NCBI RefSeq assembly: GCF_019209905.1
Contig: NZ_JAHUTM010000003.1
Location: 248,001-312,000, forward strand
DNA length: 64,000 bases
Source: Corynebacterium sp. TAE3-ERU12
GTDB taxonomy: Bacteria; Actinomycetota; Actinomycetes; Mycobacteriales; Mycobacteriaceae
Direction: 5' to 3'
Shown one piece after another: positions 10,336 to 20,397 of this stretch. Made by a program: the position numbers and the translations under genes. The stretch's first letter is position 1, and the number at the start of each line of letters is the position of its first letter. The notes under the pieces were generated by a model. The model was given only the letters and a program-made list of their open reading frames with translations, did no database searches and was not told where the DNA came from.

Positions 10336-11934
10336 TTACATCGGGAATATCTCGTGCTTCTTCCACATCTGCGGCGGCTGCTTATCGCGTAGTTGGGCAA
10401 GGGCACGACGCAACTGCACCCGGGTATCCCGCGGCTGGATCATGGCGTCGATATAGCCACGCTCAGCGGCAACATACGGGCTGGTCATATTGTCGTTGTA
10501 GTAGTCGATGAACATCTTCTTCGCCGCTGCCTGCTGCTCTACCGGCAGCTGAGCTAGCTCCTTGCCCTTGAGCATGATGACGGCAGCTTCGGCACCCATC
10601 ACTGCGATCTGGGCCGTGGGCCAGGCGAAGTTCAGGTCTGCGCCGAGGTTCTTCGACCCCATCACCGCATACGCACCACCGAAGGCCTTGCGCACAATAA
10701 CGGTTACCTTCGGCACACTGACCTGCGCCAAAACATAACCCAGCTTCGCGCCGCGGTGAATAATGCCGGCCTTTTCTTGCTGCACACCAGGCAGGTAGCC
10801 GGGAGTGTCCACCACGTACACCAGCGGGATGTTGTAGGCATCGCAGATCTGGCTGAACCGGGCACCTTTATCAGAGCATTCCGCATCCAGGCAGCCAGCC
10901 AAATGCATCGGCTGGTTCGCCAGCACACCGACGGTGCGGCCATCGACGCGGGCGAAACCAGTCACCAAGTTCGGGGCGTAATCAGCCTGTACCTCCAGGA
11001 AGTCCTCATCATCGAAGATCCTGGTGAGTACTTCCATAATGTCGAAGCCCGCATTGGGATCATCAGGGATGATGGTGTCCAGGCTGGTATCCCGATCGGT
11101 GAGCTCATCGGAGGGCGCCCAGTAGGCCGGCAGCGGTTCCTGCATCGTGTTGGGCAGATGATCGAGCAGATCATGGACGTAATCGAAAGCATCGTCTTCG
11201 CTATCGGCAACATAGGACACATTGCCATTGCGGGCCTGCTGTTCGGCGCCGCCCAGTTCGGCAGCAGAAATATTCTCGCCCGTCACAGAGCGAATCACTT
11301 CCGGGCCGGTGATAAACAGCTCCGCACGATCACGCACCGCCACCACGAAGTCAGTCGTCACCGGGGCGTAGACCGCACCACCGGCACATTTGCCGAGCAT
11401 CACCGAGATCTGCGGACTCCGGCCAGACAGCGGGATCTGTCGGCGCGCGATCTCGGAGTACATGGCCAACGACGTCACTGCGTCCTGAATACGGGCACCG
11501 CCGGAATCCTGCACACCAATAATGGGACAACCCACCCGGTCAGCAATATCCATCAGGGCACACACCTTCTTACCGAAGGTCACACCCACCGAACCGCCAT
11601 AAACAGACTTATCGTGCGCGTACACCGCCACCGGCCGGCCATTAATGCGGGCAGTGCCGGTCACCACGCCGTCACCATACGGCGCATCCGGGTCGCCAGG
11701 GGTCTGCCCCAGCGCACCCATCTCCACAAAGGAACCCTCGTCGACAAGCCGAGCGATGCGCTGCCGCGGGGTGGTAATACCCGCAGCATCACGACGCTGC
11801 TTAGCGCGTTCGCTGCCCGGGTCCTGGGCGCGGTCGAGGCGCTGATGCAGGTCAGCGAGCTTGCCTGCCGTGGTGTCCGTATCAGTGCTCACTTCTGTCT
11901 CCACCCGTGGTTGGTGTACGTCATGGCCATTCAC
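10336..11934 (-). CDS. accD3: Acyl-CoA carboxylase beta subunit of the mycolate pathway
   Basis: A 532-residue carboxyltransferase beta subunit. With the alpha subunit AccBC and its partner subunits (not in this window) it is thought to carboxylate the fatty acyl chain used as extender by Pks13. Both crotonase-like halves are present: the N-terminal CoA site with GGARIQDAVTSLA and GKCAGGAVYAP, and the C-terminal half with DTPGYLPGVQQE and RKAFGGAYAVMGSK. Its ATG overlaps the pks13 stop (ATGA, 11931-11934), so it is translated with pks13. The order fadD32-pks13-accD3 is the conserved mycolate locus. The stop is followed by about 110 bases with no clear terminator. Confidence 0.95.
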   Translation of the reverse strand: MNGHDVHQPRVETEVSTDTDTTAGKLADLHQRLDRAQDPGSERAKQRRDAAGITTPRQRIARLVDEGSFVEMGALGQTPGDPDAPYGDGVVTGTARINGRPVAVYAHDKSVYGGSVGVTFGKKVCALMDIADRVGCPIIGVQDSGGARIQDAVTSLAMYSEIARRQIPLSGRSPQISVMLGKCAGGAVYAPVTTDFVVAVRDRAELFITGPEVIRSVTGENISAAELGGAEQQARNGNVSYVADSEDDAFDYVHDLLDHLPNTMQEPLPAYWAPSDELTDRDTSLDTIIPDDPNAGFDIMEVLTRIFDDEDFLEVQADYAPNLVTGFARVDGRTVGVLANQPMHLAGCLDAECSDKGARFSQICDAYNIPLVYVVDTPGYLPGVQQEKAGIIHRGAKLGYVLAQVSVPKVTVIVRKAFGGAYAVMGSKNLGADLNFAWPTAQIAVMGAEAAVIMLKGKELAQLPVEQQAAAKKMFIDYYNDNMTSPYVAAERGYIDAMIQPRDTRVQLRRALAQLRDKQPPQMWKKHEIFPM

Positions 11935-14900
11935 ACGCCGTCGGTAAGCGCCCGGGACATACGCTCACCGACGGTGGCGATCTCCGGCTCGTCGACCACG
12001 CCAAGATGGTCGCCGTTGAGGTGAATGATCTCCAAATCCTTGACGATAGCCGACCAACCGCCGTCCTCGGCGATAGTCGCGTAGCGCGGTTCGAGCTCCA
12101 CTGCCCCCTCATGCATCCGCTCGGCGCGGAACAACAACACCGGGGCGCTGACATCGGCCCAGGTCTCGAAGTCCACCGCAGCCAAAATGCGGTTATCGAC
12201 GAAGGACGTGCGCTGGTGCTCCAACACACCACCGGACATGCCGCTGGAACTATCCATGCTGGCGGCCATCTGGCCGAGCATATCCAGCATTGCGTCCTCA
12301 CCCTGGGCATCGAGTAGGGCGTGCGGCACCTCGAAATCCAGCCCGTAGGTTTTCTTCGCAAACGCGGCGTAGCGGTCCCACCGGGCATGCATTTCTTCAC
12401 GGGTCTGCGGAGCCGGATCGGCAGGCTGCACCGTATCGAGCAAAGCGATGAACTCCGGTTCGATCCCCTTCGCCCGCAGCTGGTGGGCGGCTTCATAGGC
12501 GAGGATGCCGCCAAAACTCCACCCACCCAAGACGATGCCGTGGCCGTCGGCACGCTGTTCAATCAGCGGTAAGTAACCGGCCACACGGTCGGCGAGTTCA
12601 CCCTCGACACGTTCAATGCCGTAAACCGGCACATCTTCAGGAAGGCGGCGGACCAGCGGCTTATACACCGCAGTGGACCCGCCGGCGGCGTGGAAAAGGA
12701 AAACTGCAGGCTGAGTGGAACCCTCGGGGCGCTCGCGCAGCACTCGCACCGGGCCATCAGTCCCGCCATCAATATGGGGGCGCACCACATCGGCGATCTC
12801 GGCGATGGTGGTGGCGTGGGCAATATCGTCGGCCTGCACGGTGGCGCCGACGCGGTCACTGAGCCGCTCAACGAGCGCGCGAGTGTTGTCCTCATCCAGG
12901 TCAGGCAGCTGATTAGTCACACCGCCAGCGGAGGTACCGATAACAGTCGCCCAGGTACCAAAGACCAGACGTTCGGTGTCATCGCGTGGTGGCACCCCAA
13001 TGCCCTGGCTGTTCGGGGCGTCCGCAGCAGGCTCAGCTGCAACGGTGTCGGCGGCCTCGTCGGGGGCGTCTGGGGCCTCGTCGGCGGCTGCCTGGGCAGC
13101 GTCGTTTTTCTCCGCGACCTTCTGCTCCACCAGGGTGATCACATCCTGGACAGCAGCATCGCGCAGTGCCTGCACCTGCAAAGGCGGAATGCCGAAATCG
13201 TGCTCGACCCGGTTCTTAATCCGCATGCCCATCAGCGAATCCAGGCCCAAATCAATCAGCGGCAGCTCCAAAGGCAGATCATCGATCTCAAAGCCCATGG
13301 CTTCACCAATAATGGCGCGCAAATGATCGGAGACACTCTCCCCAGAATCAGGGTCCCACGAACCCGAAGGCTCCGCGCTGAGCGGCATCCCCGGCATTCC
13401 CGGCGCAGCAGGGGTGCGGTCGTCGCCCTGGCCCATGCCCAGGCCTGCCGGGTCAACAGCAGGATTCGGCGTGTTCTGCGCAGCAGCGGCCGGAGCACCG
13501 ATGGTGGACAGGCCGGCTTCGGCAATGAGGGAAGTGCTATCGCCTTCGACGGCGTAGACCGACACGGCAGCACCACCGGGGTGGCGGGCAATGAGCACCG
13601 TGAGTTCACCGGACGCGGGCAGCGGGCTCGTTTCTTCCACCGCAACCACGGTGGCCTCAGGCAACGCGTCGGCAGCAACCGCATCAACCAGGGCGGAGAT
13701 ACTCGGGGCGTGCTCGGCTAGGGCGGCGTAGGCGACCCGGCCGTCGGGAAGCACCGTGCGCCGACCCGGCAGCCCGGCGCGGCTAGCGGAATTCGGGCGG
13801 GACGAGGTCCAGTAGCGCTGCCGGCGCCAGCGAATACCCGGCAAATCCGCATACCGGCCGGGTCCGGTCAGTTGGGTCAGATCAATCGGGTGCCCCTGGG
13901 CATACAGGGTGGCTGCGGCCGCAGAAAGGGAATCCGCGGCGGTTTCCTTACGTTTGGCCAGGTGCAGCAGTTCCGCATCGGGAACGCCCGCGGCCATGGC
14001 GGTGCCCATAATCGGCATGAGCGCCACCGGGTTCGGGGCGAATTCGACGAAGGTAACAAAACCAGCGGCGCAGGCCCGGGAAATAGCCTCAGCGAACCAC
14101 ACCGAACCGCGGGTGCAGCGAATGAAATAGTCGGCATCGTGCACGGTAGTGCCCGGGGCGACGGTGACGCCGCGATCCACGGAACTAAACAGCGGCACCG
14201 ACACCGGCCGTGGCGCCAAGTCGGAGCACTCGTACCAGAGTTCACCCAACAGCGGGTCCAGCGCGGCAGTGTGTCCTGCGCCCTTGACCTGCAAAATGCG
14301 GGCATCGGTGCCCTGTTGCTCCAGGTAGGCGCAGATTCGTTCAATGGCCTCGCTGGGCCCACCAATAGTGGTCATCGTCGGGGCGGCGTAAACCGCCGGC
14401 TCCACACCCGCGAACTCGGGGTGCTCGGCAAGCAGCGTGTCCAGCTCGTCGACAGACAGCCCCACCATGGCCATGCCGCCGGACTTATCGTTGGCGGCCA
14501 TATCCGCCTCGCCCTCACCCATCAGGCGGGAGCGGGCACACGCCACCCGCATGGCGGCCTCGGCGGTAAGACCATCGCAGGCGTAGGCGGCAGCTATCTC
14601 GCCCATGGACATGCCGACGACAGCGGCGGGCTGGCAGCCCAAAGCGCGCATCATATCGACCTGGGCGATCTGGATGGCGGTGATGGTGATCTGCGCCGAT
14701 TCCAGGTCGTAATTGCGGGAATCATCGGCGATGAGCTCCAGCAACGACCAGCCGACCTCGCGCTGCACAATAGGTTCGAGACGCTCCAGGCTGGCCCGGA
14801 AAACCGGGGAAAGCGCCATCATGTCTTTGCCCATAGTGCGGTGCTGGGAACCGAACCCGGAGAACACCCACACCGGCCCCTGGGCCTGCGGGGCATCACA

Positions 14901-16850
14901 GGCGGCAATGGCCGGGGCGGCCTGCCCCTGGGCGACCTTGCGCATCCCGGTGATCGCGGCGTCGATATCGGTGGCGCGCACCACGGCCTTGGTGCGGCCG
15001 CGCGACCGAGTAGCCAGGGTGCGGGCAATATCGGTGAGATTGGCGTTGCGGTGGTTGTCGAGCCAGTCAGCAAGATCAGCCGCAGCTGCCCGACGACGTG
15101 ATGGCAGCAGCCCAGAAATCGGCAATAAGGCCGGCATCGGGGCGCCGTCGGCACCAGCTGAGGCGGCGATATCGACGTCGATAAGCGGTACCGTCTCGAC
15201 CTCTGGGGCCGGGGCAGGCGGCGGGGAGACCAGCACAATATGCGCATTGGTGCCGCCGAAACCGAAACCGGACACACCAGCGATCTTGCGGCCGGAGTAC
15301 TCGGGCCACTCCCGGGGGTCTTCGACAACCTCGAGGCGACCGGCATCGAAATCGATATAGGGGTTCGGGCCGTTGTAGTGCAGCGATGGCGGCAAGGTGT
15401 CGTGGCGCATGGACTGGACGACCTTGATCACACCGGCGACACCAGCGGCGGCCTCTGTGTGGCCGAAGTTCGTTTTCGCGCTGCCCAATAAGGTGGGCTG
15501 GTCGGCGGGGCGGCCGCGACCAAGCACTGTGCCCAGGGCAAAGGCCTCAATGGGATCGCCGAGGATAGTGCCGGTGCCGTGGGCCTCGATATAGTCCACT
15601 TCGCGGGGGTCCACACCGGCGTCGGCGTAGGCGCGGCGCAGCACATCGACCTGGGCGTCCGGGTTGGGGGCGGTAAGCCCATTGGAGCGACCATCGGAAT
15701 TGACTGCCGATCCCTGAATGACGGCGAGGACGTCATCACCATCGCGCTGGGCGTCTTCGAGGCGCTTGAGTACCACCAGGCCAGCACCATCGCCGCGGAT
15801 CATGCCGGAGGCATCATCAGAAAAAGCGTGGATATCGCCGGTGGAGCTGAATACCCCCAACTGGCCGAAAGCCAGGGAAGCATGTGGGGTGGCCAGCAGG
15901 TTCACGCCGCCAGCCAGGGCAATATCGGCGTCGCCGTCGCGTAGTCCGCGCACGGCCTGGTGGATAGCCACCAGCGAGGAGGAGCAGGCAGTGTCGACCT
16001 GGATCGATGGCCCGCGGAAGTCGAAAGAGTAGGACAACCGGTTGGCGATGATGGACGAAGAACTGCCGGTGAGGGCGTAGGGGTGGAATGAGGCCGGGTC
16101 TGCAGAGATAAGCAGCCCGTAGTCATTACTGGTCGAACCGACGTAGACGCCAACAGGGGCGCCGCGCAGATCCGAGGCCGGGATATGGGCGTCTTCGAGG
16201 GCCTCCCAGGCAAGCTCGAGCAGCAGGCGCTGCTGGGGGTCCATATTTTCCGCCTCGACTGGGGAGAGGCCGAAAAATTCGGCGTCGAAACCGGTGATGT
16301 CGTCGAGGTAGCCGCCCCGCAGGTCCAGCTCAGCCATCGCGTCGACGACTTTCTGGTCACCGGAGTATTCCTGCCAGCGGTTTTCCGGTAGCGGGCCGGT
16401 GCCGCAGCGCCCGGCCACCAGCATGTCCCACATCTCATCGGGGTTATCCGCACCCGGGTAGCGCGCGGCCATGCCGACGATGGCGATATCCATATCGGTG
16501 AGCTGGTTATCGCGCACCGTCCGATTGCGGGCAGCGTCCACCCCGGAGAGGTAGGCGTCATAGGCGGTGTCATCGGGGTTGCTGTGATCACCGCCGACGA
16601 GGCGTACCGCCAGCGACTCGATGGTGGGGTATTCGTAGGCGACCGTCGCGTCTAGGTGCATGCCGATGAGGTTTTCGAGCTCACCGGAGAGCACCACAAC
16701 ATCGCGTGAGGACAGGCCGAGTTCCTCCATGGGGCGATCCGGGGTGACTTCGGCGGGAGTAAGACCCGTGGTGTCAATGATCCAATTGCGCAGCCAGTCG
16801 CGCATTTGCGCAACGGTGAAGTCAGCTCCGGGGTGTTTCGCGTCGGCCAT
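11931..16850 (-). CDS. pks13: Polyketide synthase Pks13, mycolic acid condensase
   Basis: A 1639-residue type I PKS performing the Claisen condensation of the activated acyl chain and the carboxylated alpha chain. The start is the ATG at 16850 (MADAKHPG), preceded by AAAGGGG; the open frame to 16931 is upstream leader. Domains in order: N-terminal carrier (LGLSS, residues about 44-48); ketosynthase with DTACSSS (Cys289), EAHGTGT (His424) and GHTEAAAG (His464); acyltransferase with GMSMGE (Ser748); second carrier with LGLDSL (Ser1205); an Ala/Asp/Glu-rich linker; a carrier-like stretch without a DSL serine; and a thioesterase with GWSFGG (Ser1445) and a C-terminal His in NGDHLG. This is the Pks13 order ACP-KS-AT-ACP-TE. 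It has no reductase domain, as expected; the keto group is reduced by a separate enzyme. Confidence 0.97.
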   Translation of the reverse strand: MADAKHPGADFTVAQMRDWLRNWIIDTTGLTPAEVTPDRPMEELGLSSRDVVVLSGELENLIGMHLDATVAYEYPTIESLAVRLVGGDHSNPDDTAYDAYLSGVDAARNRTVRDNQLTDMDIAIVGMAARYPGADNPDEMWDMLVAGRCGTGPLPENRWQEYSGDQKVVDAMAELDLRGGYLDDITGFDAEFFGLSPVEAENMDPQQRLLLELAWEALEDAHIPASDLRGAPVGVYVGSTSNDYGLLISADPASFHPYALTGSSSSIIANRLSYSFDFRGPSIQVDTACSSSLVAIHQAVRGLRDGDADIALAGGVNLLATPHASLAFGQLGVFSSTGDIHAFSDDASGMIRGDGAGLVVLKRLEDAQRDGDDVLAVIQGSAVNSDGRSNGLTAPNPDAQVDVLRRAYADAGVDPREVDYIEAHGTGTILGDPIEAFALGTVLGRGRPADQPTLLGSAKTNFGHTEAAAGVAGVIKVVQSMRHDTLPPSLHYNGPNPYIDFDAGRLEVVEDPREWPEYSGRKIAGVSGFGFGGTNAHIVLVSPPPAPAPEVETVPLIDVDIAASAGADGAPMPALLPISGLLPSRRRAAAADLADWLDNHRNANLTDIARTLATRSRGRTKAVVRATDIDAAITGMRKVAQGQAAPAIAACDAPQAQGPVWVFSGFGSQHRTMGKDMMALSPVFRASLERLEPIVQREVGWSLLELIADDSRNYDLESAQITITAIQIAQVDMMRALGCQPAAVVGMSMGEIAAAYACDGLTAEAAMRVACARSRLMGEGEADMAANDKSGGMAMVGLSVDELDTLLAEHPEFAGVEPAVYAAPTMTTIGGPSEAIERICAYLEQQGTDARILQVKGAGHTAALDPLLGELWYECSDLAPRPVSVPLFSSVDRGVTVAPGTTVHDADYFIRCTRGSVWFAEAISRACAAGFVTFVEFAPNPVALMPIMGTAMAAGVPDAELLHLAKRKETAADSLSAAAATLYAQGHPIDLTQLTGPGRYADLPGIRWRRQRYWTSSRPNSASRAGLPGRRTVLPDGRVAYAALAEHAPSISALVDAVAADALPEATVVAVEETSPLPASGELTVLIARHPGGAAVSVYAVEGDSTSLIAEAGLSTIGAPAAAAQNTPNPAVDPAGLGMGQGDDRTPAAPGMPGMPLSAEPSGSWDPDSGESVSDHLRAIIGEAMGFEIDDLPLELPLIDLGLDSLMGMRIKNRVEHDFGIPPLQVQALRDAAVQDVITLVEQKVAEKNDAAQAAADEAPDAPDEAADTVAAEPAADAPNSQGIGVPPRDDTERLVFGTWATVIGTSAGGVTNQLPDLDEDNTRALVERLSDRVGATVQADDIAHATTIAEIADVVRPHIDGGTDGPVRVLRERPEGSTQPAVFLFHAAGGSTAVYKPLVRRLPEDVPVYGIERVEGELADRVAGYLPLIEQRADGHGIVLGGWSFGGILAYEAAHQLRAKGIEPEFIALLDTVQPADPAPQTREEMHARWDRYAAFAKKTYGLDFEVPHALLDAQGEDAMLDMLGQMAASMDSSSGMSGGVLEHQRTSFVDNRILAAVDFETWADVSAPVLLFRAERMHEGAVELEPRYATIAEDGGWSAIVKDLEIIHLNGDHLGVVDEPEIATVGERMSRALTDGV

Positions 16851-16958
16851 GGTGCCAGGGCCCCTTTCCGGTTCCCCGCCACGTGGCGGGACCTGATGCG
16901 ATGAGGGTTCCGGGTGGGAACCGAAGAACAATGACGGCAGCGCCTGCTTCCAAACGCT

Positions 16959-18833
16959 TTAGGCCTCCGCGGTGAAGGCCCCGTCGAGGTATGCCTGCTG
17001 GGCTACCCGTCGTGCGATCTTACCGGCCGAAGACCTCGGAATAGCGTCATTAGCGACGATCCGAACGTCGGCGGCGGTGATGCCATGCGCGGCGGAGACT
17101 TTCGCCCGGATGGCATCGACTGCTGCGGCATCATCGGCCGGGTCGCGGCGGGGGTCACGCTCACCAATAATGATGAGCTGCTCGGACTCGCCGGTGGCCT
17201 TTGCGCCGTCGGGCAGTGGCGTACCCGTCGGCACCGCGAAGGCAGCAACAGCCGAACCGGTGATCTGTTCGGTGGCGGACTCGGCGGTGTGCTCAATGTC
17301 CTGCGGGTAGTGGTTCCGACCAGCAATAATCACCAGGTCCTTGATGCGGCCGGTGATATGCAGTTCATTATCGATAAACACACCCAGGTCGCCGGTGGCC
17401 ATCCACTCGGCGTCCTCGGGCACCCCGGCAGCGCGCGTGTCCTCGCCGCGGGTGGCGGCTAGTTTATTGCCGAATACGCGCTGGGAGGCCTCGGCGTCGG
17501 TGAGGTAGCCCATCGGAATATTGGGGCCGTGGACCCAGAACTCGCCGACGGTGCCGTCGGCAACCTCGGTGCGGGTTTCCGGGTCGACGGCGATGACGTT
17601 CTGTTTGCCGGCTGCCTGGCCGAGGCCGGTCAACGGCACAGCGTCGGCAGAGCCAGCGTCGACAACAGTGGGGGTACCGGCATTGAGGCTGTCCCGGTCC
17701 ACCCAGGTAATCCGCGGGCGCTGTTCGGTCTGTGGGGTGGTGACCAGCAGCGTCGCCTCGGTCAGGCCATAGGAAGGCCGGATCACGTTGCGGGGCAGGC
17801 CGAAGGGGGCGAAGTTTTCGTAGAACTCGCGGGTGGCTTTTTCCGTGACCGGTTCGGAGCCGACGACGACGCCAGCCAGGCGGGACATGTCGATATCCGA
17901 TCCCGGTTCCGGCACCGCGTAGCGGTTGGCCAGCTCGAGGGCGAAATTCGGCACCACGGTGTAGACGTTCTCTTCGTCATTGCGCGCCGAGAGCTGCTCC
18001 ACCCAACGTTCCGGGTGCTGGATGAAATCGCGCGGGCTCATCAGGGAGAACGGCAAGCCCAGGGCGGTGACGAAGGCGCCGAGAATGATGCCCATATTGT
18101 GGTGCAGCGGCAGCCAGGTCACCATGCGCAATGGGGTTTGCAGCTGGGCTGCGCTGAAGATCTGGAAAACATTGGACAGCATCGATCCGGAGGTGATCCG
18201 CACGCCTTCCGGGGTGCGTGACGAACCGGAGGTAAACAGCAGGAAGGCCTCATCGCCGAGTTGGGTGGCGTATTTGGGGTCCTGTTCCCCGGATACCCAA
18301 TCAGCAGCCAGGGTGTCCGGCAGTGCATCAACGACGATGACGCGGGGGCGTTCGGCCTGCGGCTTGTCTTTGAACAGGGCACGCACCGAAGAAGCGGAGC
18401 GCTTATCGGTGAGGACCAGTTCCGGGGTGGCGGCATCAAGCACGGCAACGAGGTGGTCGCCGTGGGCGGGCTCGGTGGGGTCGTAGAGCGGCATGGACAC
18501 CAGGTGGGCGTACTGGGCGCCGAGGAAACCGAATAGGTACTCGGGGCTATTGCCCATCAGCAGCGCGACGCGCTGGCCTGGTTCGGATACCTGCTGTAGG
18601 CGCGCGGCGACGGCCTTGATGCGGGTATTGACTTCAGCGCGCGTGAAAGAGCGCACTTCCCCGTCTCGGCTGCTGGAGAAGTCGAGGTAGTCCAGCTGGG
18701 TGCCGTCGACATTGCCGGCCATTGTGGCGAGTTGGAACACCATCTCTGCCAGGCTGGGGATAGACATTGTTGGCGGGAAATTGAGTGCCCCATCGGGGCC
18801 GATGAACTGGTTCATCGCCATTTTCAGATCCAT
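16959..18833 (-). CDS. fadD32: Long-chain fatty-acyl-AMP ligase FadD32
   Basis: A 624-residue FAAL that activates the meromycolate-equivalent fatty acid as acyl-AMP and loads it onto the N-terminal carrier of Pks13. The ATP loop is LLFTSGSSRTPEGV near residue 198, the HHNMG motif follows near residue 245, and the hinge region ATGDLGVF and GRIKDLVIIAGRNHYPQDIE is complete. The start MDLKMAMNQF is supported by family N-termini; ATG codons at residues 5 and 7 are alternatives. It stops 108 bases before pks13, so the pair may share a message or pks13 may have its own promoter. The symbol follows mycobacteria; C. glutamicum calls it fadD2. Confidence 0.96.
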   Translation of the reverse strand: MDLKMAMNQFIGPDGALNFPPTMSIPSLAEMVFQLATMAGNVDGTQLDYLDFSSSRDGEVRSFTRAEVNTRIKAVAARLQQVSEPGQRVALLMGNSPEYLFGFLGAQYAHLVSMPLYDPTEPAHGDHLVAVLDAATPELVLTDKRSASSVRALFKDKPQAERPRVIVVDALPDTLAADWVSGEQDPKYATQLGDEAFLLFTSGSSRTPEGVRITSGSMLSNVFQIFSAAQLQTPLRMVTWLPLHHNMGIILGAFVTALGLPFSLMSPRDFIQHPERWVEQLSARNDEENVYTVVPNFALELANRYAVPEPGSDIDMSRLAGVVVGSEPVTEKATREFYENFAPFGLPRNVIRPSYGLTEATLLVTTPQTEQRPRITWVDRDSLNAGTPTVVDAGSADAVPLTGLGQAAGKQNVIAVDPETRTEVADGTVGEFWVHGPNIPMGYLTDAEASQRVFGNKLAATRGEDTRAAGVPEDAEWMATGDLGVFIDNELHITGRIKDLVIIAGRNHYPQDIEHTAESATEQITGSAVAAFAVPTGTPLPDGAKATGESEQLIIIGERDPRRDPADDAAAVDAIRAKVSAAHGITAADVRIVANDAIPRSSAGKIARRVAQQAYLDGAFTAEA

Positions 18834-18985
18834 GGTGCCTCCGGTTCAGTTCGGGCGACGAGGGCCGCGTCGATGATCTGAGGTGACGATACCGTAGGTA
18901 AAGGTTTTGATACAGAACGTTATGTCCGCGCGTGTCAACGCCGCTTCGCCCGGTTACGGGCGACCAGCAGCATTGCCAGGCCGCA

Positions 18986-19876
18986 CTATTGCGCCAACGC
19001 CTGGTCAATAAGACCCCGCGACCAATCAATGAGCCACTGGGTGGTCGTCGTGCCAGGGAAGACCGCCGGATTGCCGCCATAGGCGCCATGCACCTGGTCT
19101 GAGCCGATGTAGTCCAGGGCGCGCGCCACCCCATCAATATTTGGTGGGGCATCGCAGACAATGTCATTCGGCGCGCAGATTTCCTGCACTCGATCATTGA
19201 TCTCACCGAAACCGCCCTCACGGGCACCGCGCATGGCGGTACCTGGCATCAGCTGCTGCACGGCGGGGCTATGCGGCAATAGCGCAACCTCAAGGCCCAC
19301 ACCTGCCACCGGCACCGAGGGCTGCTGCCCCTGATCCGGCACGCGGCGCGGATCGGCAACAACTGCTACACCAGCAACCCGGTCCGGGGCCACAGCGCCC
19401 TTATTCTGGCCGATAGCGGCGGCAACATCACCGGTAATCACCGCGCCCTGGGAGAAGCCCATCAGGATAAAGCGCGTATTCGGGCAGACCGCATTGGTGG
19501 CGCGCATTTCCTCTTCGAGTCGCGCCCGGCCCTCGGCCTGGGACTCATCGTAGGTGCGTTCGTGCTGCGCCTTGGGGTTTCGCAGCTGCGCCACATACGG
19601 CACGGTGTAGACCTTGACCTGCTCTGGGGTGTAGGAGTCCTGGAGCGGCTTGGTGACGTTGAGCAGCAGCGCGCCCGGGTTCGCCGCCGGGGTAAGCGGA
19701 TCGTCATTGGAATTCGATTCACCGGTGCCCGGGGTGGAAATAACCTCGATAGCAGGGCAATCATCGTCGGCGATGGGGGTCGACGACGTACCCATCCACC
19801 GCCCTACCCCGACGCCAATAGCGACGAGGAGGGCGAGGACGGCGATAATGACGATCGCTTTATACAGGGCGCGCAT
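18986..19876 (-). CDS. Cutinase-like serine esterase, Culp6/ElrF type
   Basis: A 296-residue envelope serine hydrolase. Residues 7-27 form an uncleaved signal anchor, followed by an extracytoplasmic alpha/beta fold. Catalytic residues visible are Ser142 in GFSQG, Asp238 within the cutinase loop CAPNDIVC (Cys234 and Cys241 likely disulphide-bonded) and His263 in QVHGAYGG. It corresponds to Rv3802c (Culp6) and to C. glutamicum ElrF, which is linked to envelope lipid regulation; Rv3802c has esterase, lipase and thioesterase activity and is essential in mycobacteria. It lies five bases after the lipoprotein gene and 152 bases before fadD32. Confidence 0.92.
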   Translation of the reverse strand: MRALYKAIVIIAVLALLVAIGVGVGRWMGTSSTPIADDDCPAIEVISTPGTGESNSNDDPLTPAANPGALLLNVTKPLQDSYTPEQVKVYTVPYVAQLRNPKAQHERTYDESQAEGRARLEEEMRATNAVCPNTRFILMGFSQGAVITGDVAAAIGQNKGAVAPDRVAGVAVVADPRRVPDQGQQPSVPVAGVGLEVALLPHSPAVQQLMPGTAMRGAREGGFGEINDRVQEICAPNDIVCDAPPNIDGVARALDYIGSDQVHGAYGGNPAVFPGTTTTQWLIDWSRGLIDQALAQ

Positions 19877-19881
19877 GTCGT

Positions 19882-20397
19882 TTAGCAGTACGCCTTATCC
19901 GCAGACTTAGCAATTACTGCCGAGACTTCTTCGGGCTTTTTCTCGGTGCGGCCCTGGGCAACGAGCTGCCCAGCAGCGGCATCGACGATGGCCTTATCGG
20001 ATTCGGTGCCATTGCAGTGGGCGTGCCCGGCGGCAATCAACTGGTCCTCGGTGCCGGAGATATCGACACCGAAGTCGGTGATTGCCAACAGGTAATCCTC
20101 ATCGGCTTCGGTCAGCGGCATCCGATTATCCGGGGCTTCATCAATCCGCGTCGGGCCGGGGTCCGGGATCGGCGGGTCACCGGCCTTGGTCTTCGACGGG
20201 CGGGTGGAGTCAGCCTCAGTCTTTTTGTCCTTATCGTCCTTTTTCTTCGTCGTGGTCGACGTCGTGGTGACGATTTCGGTGTCGGTGACTTCCGAGTCCT
20301 CCACGGTCGCGCCACCACAGGCAGACACGCTCAGACCAGTGACCACCATGGCGGCAACCACTGCTGCCCGACGCTGGGACAGTGCACTGCGCCTCAT
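19882..20397 (-). CDS. DUF732-like secreted lipoprotein
   Basis: A 171-residue protein with a lipoprotein signal peptide: basic start, hydrophobic core, and lipobox VSACGG near residue 28, placing the acylated Cys at the membrane. A low-complexity Thr/Lys/Asp linker spans residues 40-75. The C-terminal 80 residues match the DUF732 pattern of small actinobacterial secreted helical domains, with a Cys in AHCNG and a terminal YC likely forming a disulphide. The ATG overlaps the cop1 stop (ATGA), so it is translated with the mycolyltransferase; a role alongside Cop1 and the cutinase is inference. Function unknown. Confidence 0.85.
   Translation of the reverse strand: MRRSALSQRRAAVVAAMVVTGLSVSACGGATVEDSEVTDTEIVTTTSTTTKKKDDKDKKTEADSTRPSKTKAGDPPIPDPGPTRIDEAPDNRMPLTEADEDYLLAITDFGVDISGTEDQLIAAGHAHCNGTESDKAIVDAAAGQLVAQGRTEKKPEEVSAVIAKSADKAYC

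Noticed and set aside
10756..12024. A 422-codon plus-strand frame over accD3 and the pks13 end
   Set aside because: Antisense to two well-defined genes; its composition is that of the third-position shadow of GC-rich coding DNA.
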